From contig NZ_FQWV01000001.1 in assembly GCF_900129775.1 (NCBI RefSeq), positions 124,001 to 188,000 on the forward strand: a stretch of DNA of 64,000 nucleotides, given 5' to 3'. Position 1 is the stretch's first letter, and each line of letters starts with the position of its first letter. A program made the position numbers and the translations under genes. This DNA is from Halobaculum gomorrense. Its GTDB lineage: Archaea; Halobacteriota; Halobacteria; Halobacteriales; Haloferacaceae. Shown in pieces: positions 25,344 to 33,746 of this stretch. The notes below the pieces were generated by a model that was not told where the DNA came from, ran no database searches, and saw only the letters and a program-made list of their open reading frames with translations.

Positions 25344-26249
25344 ATGGAGGCGATCGACTGGTCGACCGACGGCGCGGGCGGGCCCGCGAGCGACCCGGTA
25401 CGCGTCGGCGACCGGCCGCGCGTGCTCGTGACGGTGAGCCTGACGCTCGTCGCCACGGTACTGACGTGGTTCAACTACCCGGCGGTGCTGCCGGCGGTCG
25501 CCGCCGAGTGGGGGTTGTCTGGAGTGGCTGCCGGCGCGCTGTTCGCTGCGTTCCAAGCGGGGTACGTCCTCGCCATCGTCCCCGCGGGGCGGCTCGCGGA
25601 CCGCCTTCCGAGGCGGTGGGTGATCGCCGCGGGCGCGGTGGGCTCGGCGCTTGCAACCCTCGGGTTCGCGTTGACGGCGACCGGTCCGATCGTCGGGGCG
25701 GGGTGGCGGGCGCTCGCGGGCGCTTGCACCGCGGGTGTGTACGTCCCGGGCATGCGTCTCGTCGCCGACTGGTACCGGGGCGACGACCGGGGGCGCGCGA
25801 TGGGCGTCTACGTCGGCTCGTTCTCGGCCGGCAGCGCCGCGGCGTACGTGCTGGGTCCGGCGCTCGCGAACGCCGTCGGCTTTCGGCTCGCGCTCGCGAT
25901 CACGGGCGCCGGCGGGCTGATCGCGGGACCGCTTCTGCTCGCGATCACCCGCGAGCACCCGAACGCGACCCAGCCGAGCGGCGGGTTTGACCTCGGCGCG
26001 CTGCGACGGCGGACGTACGGCTACGCGGTCGGCGTGTACGCGGGGCACAACTGGGAGCTGTTCGCCGTCCGCGCGTGGATCGGCGCCTTCCTCCTGTCGG
26101 CGCCGGCGATCGCGGGCCGGCCGAACGGCGAGACGCTCGCGGGCGCGGTCGCGCTCGGCTTCGCGGTGCTGCTCGGACGGGCGCGCGTGGCCGACGGCGA
26201 CGCGGCCGACTCCGACGGGCGCGGCGCAGGTTCCAGACCGGACGGATAG
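25344..26249 (+). CDS. MFS transporter with apparent internal deletion
   Basis: 301 aa from ATG 25344. The N-terminal half is a normal MFS (six helices; GRLADRLPRRWVI 2-3 loop; GMRLVADWYRGDDRGRAMG). Helices 7 and part of 8 follow (YGYAVGVYAGHNWELFAVRAW, GETLAGAVAL), but then the sequence jumps to GFAVLLGRARVADG and a hydrophilic tail, as if helices 8-11 (some 100-150 residues) had been removed in frame. Family members have about 400 residues and 12 helices. The product is probably non-functional, so the gene may be decaying; a genuine short protein is less likely. Confidence 0.7.
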   Translation: MEAIDWSTDGAGGPASDPVRVGDRPRVLVTVSLTLVATVLTWFNYPAVLPAVAAEWGLSGVAAGALFAAFQAGYVLAIVPAGRLADRLPRRWVIAAGAVGSALATLGFALTATGPIVGAGWRALAGACTAGVYVPGMRLVADWYRGDDRGRAMGVYVGSFSAGSAAAYVLGPALANAVGFRLALAITGAGGLIAGPLLLAITREHPNATQPSGGFDLGALRRRTYGYAVGVYAGHNWELFAVRAWIGAFLLSAPAIAGRPNGETLAGAVALGFAVLLGRARVADGDAADSDGRGAGSRPDG

Positions 26250-26288
26250 CCGTTACCGGAACCGTTAGGCTCACCGGCTATGGTATGA

Positions 26289-27374
26289 GTGAGCGTGACA
26301 CGAGTCGTCGTCTGTTTCGACGGGCTGGATCCGGCGTACATTGACGCGACAGGAACGCCGGAGTGGGACGACCTCGCAGCGGCGGGCGCCGCCGGCGAGT
26401 GCGCCGCGGCGATGCCGACGCTGACAAACGTGAACAACGTCGGGTTGGCGACCGCGTCGCCGCCGGCTGACCACGGCATTACGGGGAACACGTACTTCGA
26501 TCCCGAGACTGGCGAACGGTCGTACATGCGCACGGCAGACCACCGTCGCGCGGAGACGTGGTTCGCCGCGCGCGAGCGGGCCGGCGAGTCGGTCGCTGCG
26601 CTCGTGACGAAGGAGAAGCTCCGTGGGCTGATCGCGACGGAGGCGTCGACGGCCGCGAGCGCGGAAGCGCCGCCGGCGTGGCTGGAGTCGGCCGTCGGCG
26701 AGGCGCCCGACATCTACTCGGGCGACGCCTCCGCGTGGCTGCTGGATGCCGGCGTGCACGTCCTCCGCGAACACGAGCCGGACTGGCTGTACCTCTCGAC
26801 GACCGACGTGGTCCCGCACAAGCACGCGCCCGGGACGGAGGCGGCCGACGCGTGGGTCCGCGCTCTCGACGACCGACTCGGCCGCCTGGCGGCGGAGTCC
26901 GACGCGCTCGTCGCCACGGCGGACCACGGGATGAACGTGAAGACGCTCTGTGTCGACCCGGAGGCGATCCTCGCGGAACGGGGGGACGACGCCGAGGTGA
27001 TCCGTCTCATCCGCGACGCCCACACCTACCACCACCAAAACCTCGGCGGGGCGGCGTACGCGTACGCGACCGGGGAGACGGAGCCCGCAGACCTGCTCGG
27101 CCTCGCCGATGTCGACGGCGTCGAGGCGGTCTTAGAGCGCGCCGAGGCCGCCGAGCGGTTCGACCTCCCGCCGGACCGCATCGGCGACGTGCTCCTGCTC
27201 GGCACCGAGACGAGCGTGTTCGGGCCCGTCGAGGGGGGAGAGGCGACCCACGCCGAGGTGTCGCTGCGCTCGCACGGCTCGACCCACGAGCGGACCGTGC
27301 CGTACGTCTCGACGGAGCAAGGGAGTATCGACAACGGCTACGAGGCGTTCTCGCTGCTCGCGGACGCCGAGTAG
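26289..27374 (+). CDS. phnA: phosphonoacetate hydrolase (alkaline phosphatase superfamily)
   Basis: 361 aa, GTG start. The pattern follows bacterial PhnA closely: VVVCFDGLDPAYI (first metal Asp), MPTLTNVNNVGLATASPP (nucleophile Thr), DHGITGNTYFDPETG, VTKEKLRGLI, YLSTTDVVPHKHAPGT (Asp/His metal ligands), VATADHGMN, and LRSHGSTHERTVPYV near the end. PhnA hydrolyses phosphonoacetate to acetate and phosphate with two zinc ions. No phosphonate transporter is adjacent; the nearest importer is of sugar type. Start alternatives are GTG 26289 and GTG 26295. Confidence 0.83.
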   Translation: MSVTRVVVCFDGLDPAYIDATGTPEWDDLAAAGAAGECAAAMPTLTNVNNVGLATASPPADHGITGNTYFDPETGERSYMRTADHRRAETWFAARERAGESVAALVTKEKLRGLIATEASTAASAEAPPAWLESAVGEAPDIYSGDASAWLLDAGVHVLREHEPDWLYLSTTDVVPHKHAPGTEAADAWVRALDDRLGRLAAESDALVATADHGMNVKTLCVDPEAILAERGDDAEVIRLIRDAHTYHHQNLGGAAYAYATGETEPADLLGLADVDGVEAVLERAEAAERFDLPPDRIGDVLLLGTETSVFGPVEGGEATHAEVSLRSHGSTHERTVPYVSTEQGSIDNGYEAFSLLADAE

Positions 27375-27542
27375 CGGTCACGGGAGCCCGTCGTCCGACC
27401 ACGGGACCGTCAGCATGAGCCCTCGCCGGTGGCGACGGAACGACCCGTCGGTCGACCGTGGAAGCGTATCCACCGCCCGGGAAACGCCGCGCCGTCTGCC
27501 GCAGGAGGAACACCTTTGTACGGTACTCGATAGCACGCACGC

Positions 27543-28850
27543 ATGAGCGAACGCGACCGCGGGAGCCAGGCCGGCGATGGGAACGGCGGCGCAGAGGACG
27601 ACGACGGCGAGCGGGCCGGTATCCTCGACGGAGTGACGGTGGTCGACCTCTCGACGTTCGTGACCGGCGGGTTCGCGACGACGATGCTGGCGAATCAGGG
27701 CGCGGAGGTGATCAAGGTCGAACGCCCGGACGTCGGTGACGACTCCAGACACTCGGGGCCGCCGTTCGTCGACCCCGGCGACTACGACGGGCCCGGGACG
27801 GTGGCGAACGACAACGGCGAATCGCCGTACTTCTGGACGGTCAACTACGGAAAGCGGTCGGTCGAGCTCGACCTGAAGACGGACGCGGGGCTCGCCGCGC
27901 TGTACGACATCGTAGAGGAGGCGGACGTGTTCGTCGAGAACTTCCGGCCCGGCACGGCCGACCGGATCGGCGTCGGCTACGAGGACATCCGCGCGGTGCG
28001 CGAGGACGTGGTCTACTGTTCCATCTCGGCGTTCGGCGACTCCGGCCCGTGGCGCGAGCGCCCCGGCTACGACCTGCTTGTCCAGGGGACGAGCGGCATC
28101 ATGTCCGTGACGGGCGAGGAGGACGGCGACCCGGTGAAAGTGGGGCTCCCCCAGACGGACCTCATCACGGCCATGTGGGCGGCGTTCGGCGTCGTCTGCT
28201 CGCTGTTCCGGCGGGAGCTCACCGGCGAGGGCGACCGCGTGGAACTCGCGATGCACGACGCGGCGCTACCGTGGCTCACCAAGCAGGCCGCGAAGGCGTT
28301 CCAGGGCGAGGAGCCCGGCCGGATGGGGACCCGTGACCCCGTGATCGCGCCGTATCAGGCGTACCCGACCGCGGACGGCTACCTGAACGTCGGCTGTGCG
28401 AACCAGAAGCTCTGGCGGGAGCTGTGTACGGCCATCGGCCGCGAGGACCTCTTCGAGGACGATCGGTTCGCCACGAATCCCGACCGGGTCGACCACATGG
28501 ACGAGCTGGAGGCGGAGCTTTCGGAGACGTTCCGCGAGCGCACGACCGACGAGTGGGTCGACCGCCTCGCCGACGAGGCGGGGCTTCCGGTCGGGCCGGT
28601 GAACACGGTTCCGGAGGCGCTCGCCTCCGAGCAGACCGAAGCCCGCGGCGTCGTCACCGAGCTCGACCACCCGGCCACGGGGCGGATGAAGGCGCTGGAG
28701 CACCCCCTCAACTTCGCGGGCGCCGAGTCGGGGTTCGAGGAGGCGCCGCCGCTGCTCGGGGAGGACACCGAGGCGGTGCTCCGGGAGGCGGGCTACGACG
28801 ACGAGCGCCTCGCGGCGCTCCGCGAGGCCGGCGGGATCCCCGACCGCTGA
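27543..28850 (+). CDS. CaiB/BaiF family CoA-transferase
   Basis: 435 aa. The hydrophilic first 20 residues are followed by the class III fold: VVDLSTFVTGGFATTMLANQGAEVIKVERPDVGDD (in parts), NYGKRSVELDLKTDAG, DVFVENFRPGTADRIGVGYEDI (catalytic Asp region about 125), YDLLVQGTSGIMSVTGEEDGDPVKVGLPQTDL. It is a close family relative of the transferase at 12.1-13.4 kb but not a recent copy. It stands alone here, between phosphonoacetate hydrolase and a haloacid dehalogenase, so its CoA acceptor is unknown. Confidence 0.92.
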   Translation: MSERDRGSQAGDGNGGAEDDDGERAGILDGVTVVDLSTFVTGGFATTMLANQGAEVIKVERPDVGDDSRHSGPPFVDPGDYDGPGTVANDNGESPYFWTVNYGKRSVELDLKTDAGLAALYDIVEEADVFVENFRPGTADRIGVGYEDIRAVREDVVYCSISAFGDSGPWRERPGYDLLVQGTSGIMSVTGEEDGDPVKVGLPQTDLITAMWAAFGVVCSLFRRELTGEGDRVELAMHDAALPWLTKQAAKAFQGEEPGRMGTRDPVIAPYQAYPTADGYLNVGCANQKLWRELCTAIGREDLFEDDRFATNPDRVDHMDELEAELSETFRERTTDEWVDRLADEAGLPVGPVNTVPEALASEQTEARGVVTELDHPATGRMKALEHPLNFAGAESGFEEAPPLLGEDTEAVLREAGYDDERLAALREAGGIPDR

Positions 28851-29006
28851 TAGCGATTACTACGACGATGTACCGGTGCGACCGCACGCCGTCGTGCGGT
28901 CGATCCCGGACTGACTCGTCGCAATCACTACGAGGCGGGCGCCGGCGGCTCGGGGGTCCCTGACCGCTCCGCCCGCTCCCGCCGCGGCCCGCCCCGGTCC
29001 GGTCGC

Positions 29007-29726
29007 TCACAGCAGCGCGTCGGCTAGCGCCGCCGGGTCCGGCACGCGCAGGTCCGGTCGCCGGTCCCACCCGCCGTAGGGGCGGTCGTGGCGGTTCAGG
29101 TAGACGCCGGCCATCCCGGCGGCCGTCGCGCCGACGGTGTCGAAGGTGTGCGCCGAGACGAACGCCACGTCGGCGGGGGCGACCCCGTACCGGTCGCACA
29201 ACAGCTCGTACGGCGCGGGGTTGGGCTTGTAGCGCCCGGCTTCGGCGACCGACACCCAGCCGTCGAGCGGCACCGCGAGGTCCTCCGTGACGGCCGAGAG
29301 CATTCCCGGGTCGCCGTTGGAGAGGCCGACGAGCGCGTACTCGTCGGCGAGTCGCTCGAACGGCTCGACGCAGTCGGGGTAGGCGTCGAGCTCCCGCCAG
29401 GACTCGACGAACGCGCGGACCTCCGCGTTGGTTGCGGGGACGCCGACCTGGTCGAGCCGGTAGCGGAGCGCCCGCTCGGTGATTGTCTCGAAGGGGGTGT
29501 GGTCGCCGCCGACGAGCGAGTCCACCAGCGAGTCGCGAAAGTGCATCGCAAGGTAGCGTCGCAGGAGCACGCCGGCATCTGCGTCGGCGCCGTGGGCGTC
29601 GAGGATCCCCGCGAGCGCGGGTTCGAGCGTGGACACCCGGTCGAGGACGGTGTCGTAGAGGTCGAACGCGAGCAGTTCGGTCCCGGTCGGGTCGACCGGC
29701 GTCGTCGGGTGGTCGTCGGGATGCAT
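29007..29726 (-). CDS. haloacid dehalogenase type II-like HAD hydrolase
   Basis: 239 aa from ATG 29726. Motif I is LAFDLYDTVLDRV (nucleophile Asp and the Tyr typical of L-2-haloacid dehalogenases), motif II VGLSNGDPGMLSAV, motif III Lys in YKPNPAPYELL, and motif IV VSAHTFDTVGATAAGM. Type II dehalogenases replace the halogen of 2-haloacids by hydroxyl; several homologues are phosphatases instead, so the activity is not certain. It lies divergent to the methyltransferase gene, with 107 bases between starts. Confidence 0.8.
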   Translation of the reverse strand: MHPDDHPTTPVDPTGTELLAFDLYDTVLDRVSTLEPALAGILDAHGADADAGVLLRRYLAMHFRDSLVDSLVGGDHTPFETITERALRYRLDQVGVPATNAEVRAFVESWRELDAYPDCVEPFERLADEYALVGLSNGDPGMLSAVTEDLAVPLDGWVSVAEAGRYKPNPAPYELLCDRYGVAPADVAFVSAHTFDTVGATAAGMAGVYLNRHDRPYGGWDRRPDLRVPDPAALADALL

Positions 29727-29833
29727 GGGCGGTAGTTCCCTCCCCCGGGCGAACGGTCCCCAGGACAATCGGGCTACCGGCGGTGCCGGCCGTCCTCACA
29801 AGCTTGATTGTGTTCGGCGGCGACCCCCGACCG

Positions 29834-30595
29834 ATGAGCGACGCCGACGAGTGGGACGTCGACCGCTACGAGGAGTCGCACGGCTTCGTCCACGAGTACG
29901 GCGCGGACCTCCTCGACCTGCTCGACCCCGTGCCCGGCGAGCGCGTGCTCGACCTGGGCTGCGGCACGGGCCACCTCACCGCACGGATCGGGGAGCGCGG
30001 CGCGGAGGCGGTCGGCGTCGACGCCGACCAGGCGATGCTCGCGGAGGCCCGGGCGTCGTACCCGTCCGTCGAGTTCCGCGAGGCCGACGGCCAGTCGTTC
30101 TCGGTCGGTGAACCGTTCGACGCGGTGTTCTCGAACGCCGCCCTCCACTGGATGCCCGACCAGGACGGCGTCGCCGACTCCGTCCGGGGGGCGCTGCGCC
30201 CCGGCGGCCGGTTCGTCGCCGAGCTGGGCGGCCACGGGAACGTCGACCGGGTCAGGGAGGCGCTGCGCGAGGAGGCGGCGGCCGCCGGCGCCGACGCGAC
30301 CGACCCGTGGCACTTCCCCCGCCTCGGCGAGCACGCGAGCCTGCTGGAGGGGCACGGGTTCGAGGTGCGGTTCGCCCGGCTGTTCGACCGCCCGACGGCG
30401 CTCGACGGCGCCGAGGGCCTCCGCGAGTGGCTCCGGACGTTCGCCGGGTCGTTCGTCACCGGGCTCGACGAGGACGGCCGCGCGGCCGTCCTCGACCGCG
30501 TGGCGGAGCGGCTCCGCTCCGACCTGTACGACTCCAGGAACGACGAGTGGACCCTCGGCTACCGCCGCCTGCGGTTCCTCGCCGTCAGGGAGTAG
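29834..30595 (+). CDS. class I SAM-dependent methyltransferase
   Basis: 253 aa from ATG 29834. Motif I is VLDLGCGTGHLTARI (about residues 40-54), the acidic loop GVDADQAMLAEA follows, then FDAVFSNAALHWMPD (motif IV region) and RPGGRFVAELGGHGN. This is the trans-aconitate/ubiquinone-type methyltransferase class (Methyltransf_11/25). The neighbouring PrpD-type gene makes trans-aconitate-like or methylcitrate-derived acids conceivable substrates, but this is only a suggestion from context. Confidence 0.85.
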   Translation: MSDADEWDVDRYEESHGFVHEYGADLLDLLDPVPGERVLDLGCGTGHLTARIGERGAEAVGVDADQAMLAEARASYPSVEFREADGQSFSVGEPFDAVFSNAALHWMPDQDGVADSVRGALRPGGRFVAELGGHGNVDRVREALREEAAAAGADATDPWHFPRLGEHASLLEGHGFEVRFARLFDRPTALDGAEGLREWLRTFAGSFVTGLDEDGRAAVLDRVAERLRSDLYDSRNDEWTLGYRRLRFLAVRE

Positions 30596-30668
30596 CCGGC
30601 GGGCGCGCGCGGCGCGACCGTCGGCGGTCGCCCGGGGATTTATCGCCCCGCACGCGCCGTGTGCGCAC

Positions 30669-32123
30669 ATGACGGACACGGCGACCGACACGCTGATCGA
30701 GCACTGCCGCTGCGCCCCCGACCGCGACCGGCCGCCGGCGGTGGACCGGGCGCTCCGCCGACACCTCCTCGACACCGTCGGCGTCGCGCTCGGCGCGCGC
30801 GAACACGCCGGGTCGAGCCCGTCGATCGAACGCGCGGCGCGACGCCTCGCGGGCGCGTCCGGGTCGGAGGGGACCGGCGCGGGCGCGGACGCCGGCGCGG
30901 CGACCGTGTGGGCGACCGGCGAGCGCCTGCCCGCCGGGGAGGCGGCGCTGCTGAACGGCGCGCACGCCCACAGCCTCGACTTCGACGACACCCACCGGGA
31001 GTCCTCGCTGCACCCGGGTGCCCCGGTCGTGCCCGCGGCGCTCGCGGTCGCCGAGCGGCGCGCCGCGGCTGGCGACCCCGTCGACGGCGAGCGCGTGCTC
31101 GCGGGCGTCCGCGCCGGCTACGACGTGGCGTGCGCGGTCGGGCGGGCGGTCGACCCCGACGCCCACTACGACCGCGGCTTCCACGTCACCGCGACCTGCG
31201 GGACCTTCGGCGCGACCGCGGCCGCGGGCGTCGTCGCGGGGCTGAGCGAGGCGGGGTTCGCGGACGCCTTCGGCGTCAACGGGAGCCAGGCGGCGGGGTC
31301 GCTGCAGTTCCTCGCGAACGGCGCGTGGAACAAGCGGCTCCACCCGGGGCTTTCGGCCCGCCGCGCGGTGGAGGCGGTCACGCTCGCCGCCGAGGGGTTC
31401 CGCGGCGCCGCGGACGCCGTCGGCGGCGAGCACGGCTTCCTTGCGGGGTACACGCCGTCGGCCGACCCGGGGGAGCTGGCGGACATCGGCGGCCGCGAGG
31501 CGGTGCTGGAGACGGCGCTGAAGCCGTACCCCTGCTGTCGGTACATGCACTCGGCGCTCGACGCGCTGTGCGGCCTCGCAGACGAGGTCGATCCCGACGC
31601 GGTCGAGCGCGTCGTCGTCGACCTCCCGAAGCCGGGCGTGACGCTCACCGGCGACCCGATCGGGGCAAAGCGTCGCCCGGAAAACCTCGTCGACTGTCAG
31701 TTCTCGATGCCGTTCGGCGCCGCGCTCGCGCTCTCGACGGGCGAGGCGGGCCTGAAGGCGTTCCTCGACGCGCGGGATCGTCTCGACAACCCTGCGCTCC
31801 GGCGGCTGATGGACGCGACAGAGGTGGTCTCTACCGAGGCGACCGCCGAGCCGTTCCCGGAGCGGTGGGCTGCCGCCGTCGTCGTCGAGACCGACGACGG
31901 CGACCACCACGAGCGGTTCGTCGAGGCCGCCCCCGGTGAGCCCGAGCGCCCGCTCGACGCCGACGCGGTCGAGGAGAAGTTCGCGTCGTTGGCGGGGAGC
32001 GCCGGCGCCGACGCCGACGCGGTGGAGGCGGCGTTGGCCGCCGCCCGCGCCGACCCCTTCGACCTCGACGCGTTCCTCGATGCGGTCCGGGCGGGCGTCG
32101 CAGAGGCACCGGCCGAAGCCTGA
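30669..32123 (+). CDS. MmgE/PrpD family protein (2-methylcitrate dehydratase-like)
   Basis: 484 aa from ATG 30669, with an ATTTATC box at 30638-30644 centred 28 bases upstream. Family motifs: LLNGAHAHSLDFDDTHRESSLHPGAPVVPAAL (in parts), HVTATCGTFGATAAAGVVAGL, NGSQAAGSLQFL, LKPYPCCRYMHSALDALCGL. It is likely a dehydratase or isomerase of a tricarboxylate or related acid. It is the second PrpD family gene in the window and lacks the cupin of the first. Its active-site loop GFHVTATCGTFG is intact. The true substrate is unknown. Confidence 0.9.
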   Translation: MTDTATDTLIEHCRCAPDRDRPPAVDRALRRHLLDTVGVALGAREHAGSSPSIERAARRLAGASGSEGTGAGADAGAATVWATGERLPAGEAALLNGAHAHSLDFDDTHRESSLHPGAPVVPAALAVAERRAAAGDPVDGERVLAGVRAGYDVACAVGRAVDPDAHYDRGFHVTATCGTFGATAAAGVVAGLSEAGFADAFGVNGSQAAGSLQFLANGAWNKRLHPGLSARRAVEAVTLAAEGFRGAADAVGGEHGFLAGYTPSADPGELADIGGREAVLETALKPYPCCRYMHSALDALCGLADEVDPDAVERVVVDLPKPGVTLTGDPIGAKRRPENLVDCQFSMPFGAALALSTGEAGLKAFLDARDRLDNPALRRLMDATEVVSTEATAEPFPERWAAAVVVETDDGDHHERFVEAAPGEPERPLDADAVEEKFASLAGSAGADADAVEAALAAARADPFDLDAFLDAVRAGVAEAPAEA

Positions 32124-32291
32124 TACTGTCGGACGTACGCACGTCACGACGTTCTCCACACCGGGTGGCGAATAGCTTCACGAAGGAACCTCCGACAGTA
32201 TGAGGCGGTCGGGAACGGTCGCGTCGATCTTCTAGCGGGGGACTGCTGGGATTATCGGCGCCCCGCCGCTGAGCCCCAAGACAGCTATGAC

Positions 32292-32513
32292 GTGAACGAC
32301 ATCGTCGTCAACGGTTGTACCGTCACGGGGATCGTCGAGGGCGACTCGAACCTCTCGGGGTTCATTCCGGACCTGATCGAACTGTCTCGCCAGGGGACGT
32401 TCACGTCCGACGAGCTCATCACGTACTACGACTTCGACGATGTCGAAAAGACGGTCGAGGACTCGGAGTCGGGCGAGACGACCAAGCCCGTACTGCGGGT
32501 GAGCGAGCCCTGA
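32292..32513 (+). pseudogene. C-terminal fragment of a zinc alcohol dehydrogenase
   Basis: About 73 codons read DIVVNGCTVTGIVEGDSNLSG, then FIPDLIELSRQGTF, DELITYYDFDDVEKTVEDSESG and KPVLRV. This matches the last 70 or so residues of medium-chain NAD(P)-dependent alcohol dehydrogenases. The codons just upstream (SYDV) also fit, but no catalytic or nucleotide-binding domain precedes them; homology starts abruptly at about 32280. It therefore appears to be a remnant left by deletion or rearrangement. It is unlike the intact dehydrogenase 70 bases away on the other strand, so it is not a local duplicate of it. Confidence 0.7.
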
Positions 32514-32580
32514 CGCGGTCGGGAAGCAGCCGACGGAGCGGTCCGCCTCCTGCTCGACGCGCCGACGGTGTCTCTCCGCC

Positions 32581-33642
32581 TCAGAACTCGTCGATCACCG
32601 GGATCCCCTCGGTCCCGAAGTCCGTCATCGCCGACAGCCTGTCGTTCACGTCGTCCAGCGTCACCGTCTCGCTGATCACGGCGCTGGGGTCGAGCTTGTC
32701 GCGGGCGACCATCCGGAAGATCTCGTCGTAGCGCGTCGGCGGCAGGCCCAGTGATCCGACGAACTCGATCTCTTTCATCACCATCGCGTCCGTCGGGAGG
32801 CCCACCATGCCCTCCTCCTCGGACGTGGTGAGGCCGATCTGGACGTGCGTGCCCCGCGTGCCGAGGCTGAGTACCGAGTTGCGGCACGTCTCGGCGATGC
32901 CGAGCGCGTCGACGGAGACGTGACAGCCGCCGCCCGCGAGCGCCTGCACCGCCCCCGGAACGTCGTCGGCCTCGCCGGCGTTGACCGTCTCAGCGGCGCC
33001 CAGTTCCACCGCCTTCGAGAGCTTCTCGTCGTCGAGGTCGACGGCGACGACGTTCGCGCCCAGGGCGTCGGCGATGTGGACCGCCGAGAGGCCGACCCCG
33101 CCGACGCCGTGAACGGCGACCCAGTCGCCCGCCTCGACGGGCGCCCGGTGGGCCAATCCGTGGAAAGCGGTCATGAACCGACAGCCCAGCCCCGCCATGT
33201 CGACGGAGCCGACGCCGTCCGGGAGGTGAACGAGATTGTGGTCGGCCGCGGGCACGTGGACCAGCTCGGCGAAGGCGCCGGGGACCGGCTCGACGAACCC
33301 CAGCGGCATCGGGTTCTCGCAGGTGTTCCCGTGGCCCGTCCGGCACTGCATACAGGTGCCGTCGCCGAGGTTGAACGGGACGGCGACGTGGTCGCCCTCG
33401 GCGAAGTTCGTCACGTCCTCGCCGACGGCGGCGACGCGACCCGCCGGCTCGTGGCCCAGGATCTGTCCCGGCTGGGGCTGGATCCCGAGCCAGTCCCAGT
33501 CGCCCTGCCAGCCGTGCCAGTCCGACCGACAGATACCGCACGCCTCGACCTCGACGACGACGCCCGTAGGCTCCGGCTCCGGATCCTCGACTTCGGTTAC
33601 GTCGAGCGGTTCCCCGTGCTCCCGCAGGACTGCTGCTCGCAT
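32581..33642 (-). CDS. zinc-dependent medium-chain alcohol dehydrogenase
   Basis: 353 aa. Catalytic zinc ligands lie in EACGICRSDWHGW (Cys) and GHEPAG (His-Glu), with the third ligand in GLGCRFMTAFHGL. The structural zinc lobe reads GTCMQCRTGHGNTC, where the first of the four usual Cys is Asp, so that site may be weakened. The Rossmann motif is VAVHGVGGVGLSAV (about residues 175-190). A TATA element (33664-33672) is centred 26 bases before ATG 33642. It oxidises alcohols or reduces aldehydes with NAD(P); the physiological substrate is unknown. Confidence 0.9.
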   Translation of the reverse strand: MRAAVLREHGEPLDVTEVEDPEPEPTGVVVEVEACGICRSDWHGWQGDWDWLGIQPQPGQILGHEPAGRVAAVGEDVTNFAEGDHVAVPFNLGDGTCMQCRTGHGNTCENPMPLGFVEPVPGAFAELVHVPAADHNLVHLPDGVGSVDMAGLGCRFMTAFHGLAHRAPVEAGDWVAVHGVGGVGLSAVHIADALGANVVAVDLDDEKLSKAVELGAAETVNAGEADDVPGAVQALAGGGCHVSVDALGIAETCRNSVLSLGTRGTHVQIGLTTSEEEGMVGLPTDAMVMKEIEFVGSLGLPPTRYDEIFRMVARDKLDPSAVISETVTLDDVNDRLSAMTDFGTEGIPVIDEF

Positions 33643-33746
33643 GACAGGTGCCTATTGGTGACAATTAACATAGCTTTTCCTGTCGGTCGTCCCGCTCGGC
33701 GGGATCAGGCGGGCGTCGGTAGCCGACGCGAGCGGGCCGTCGCGGC

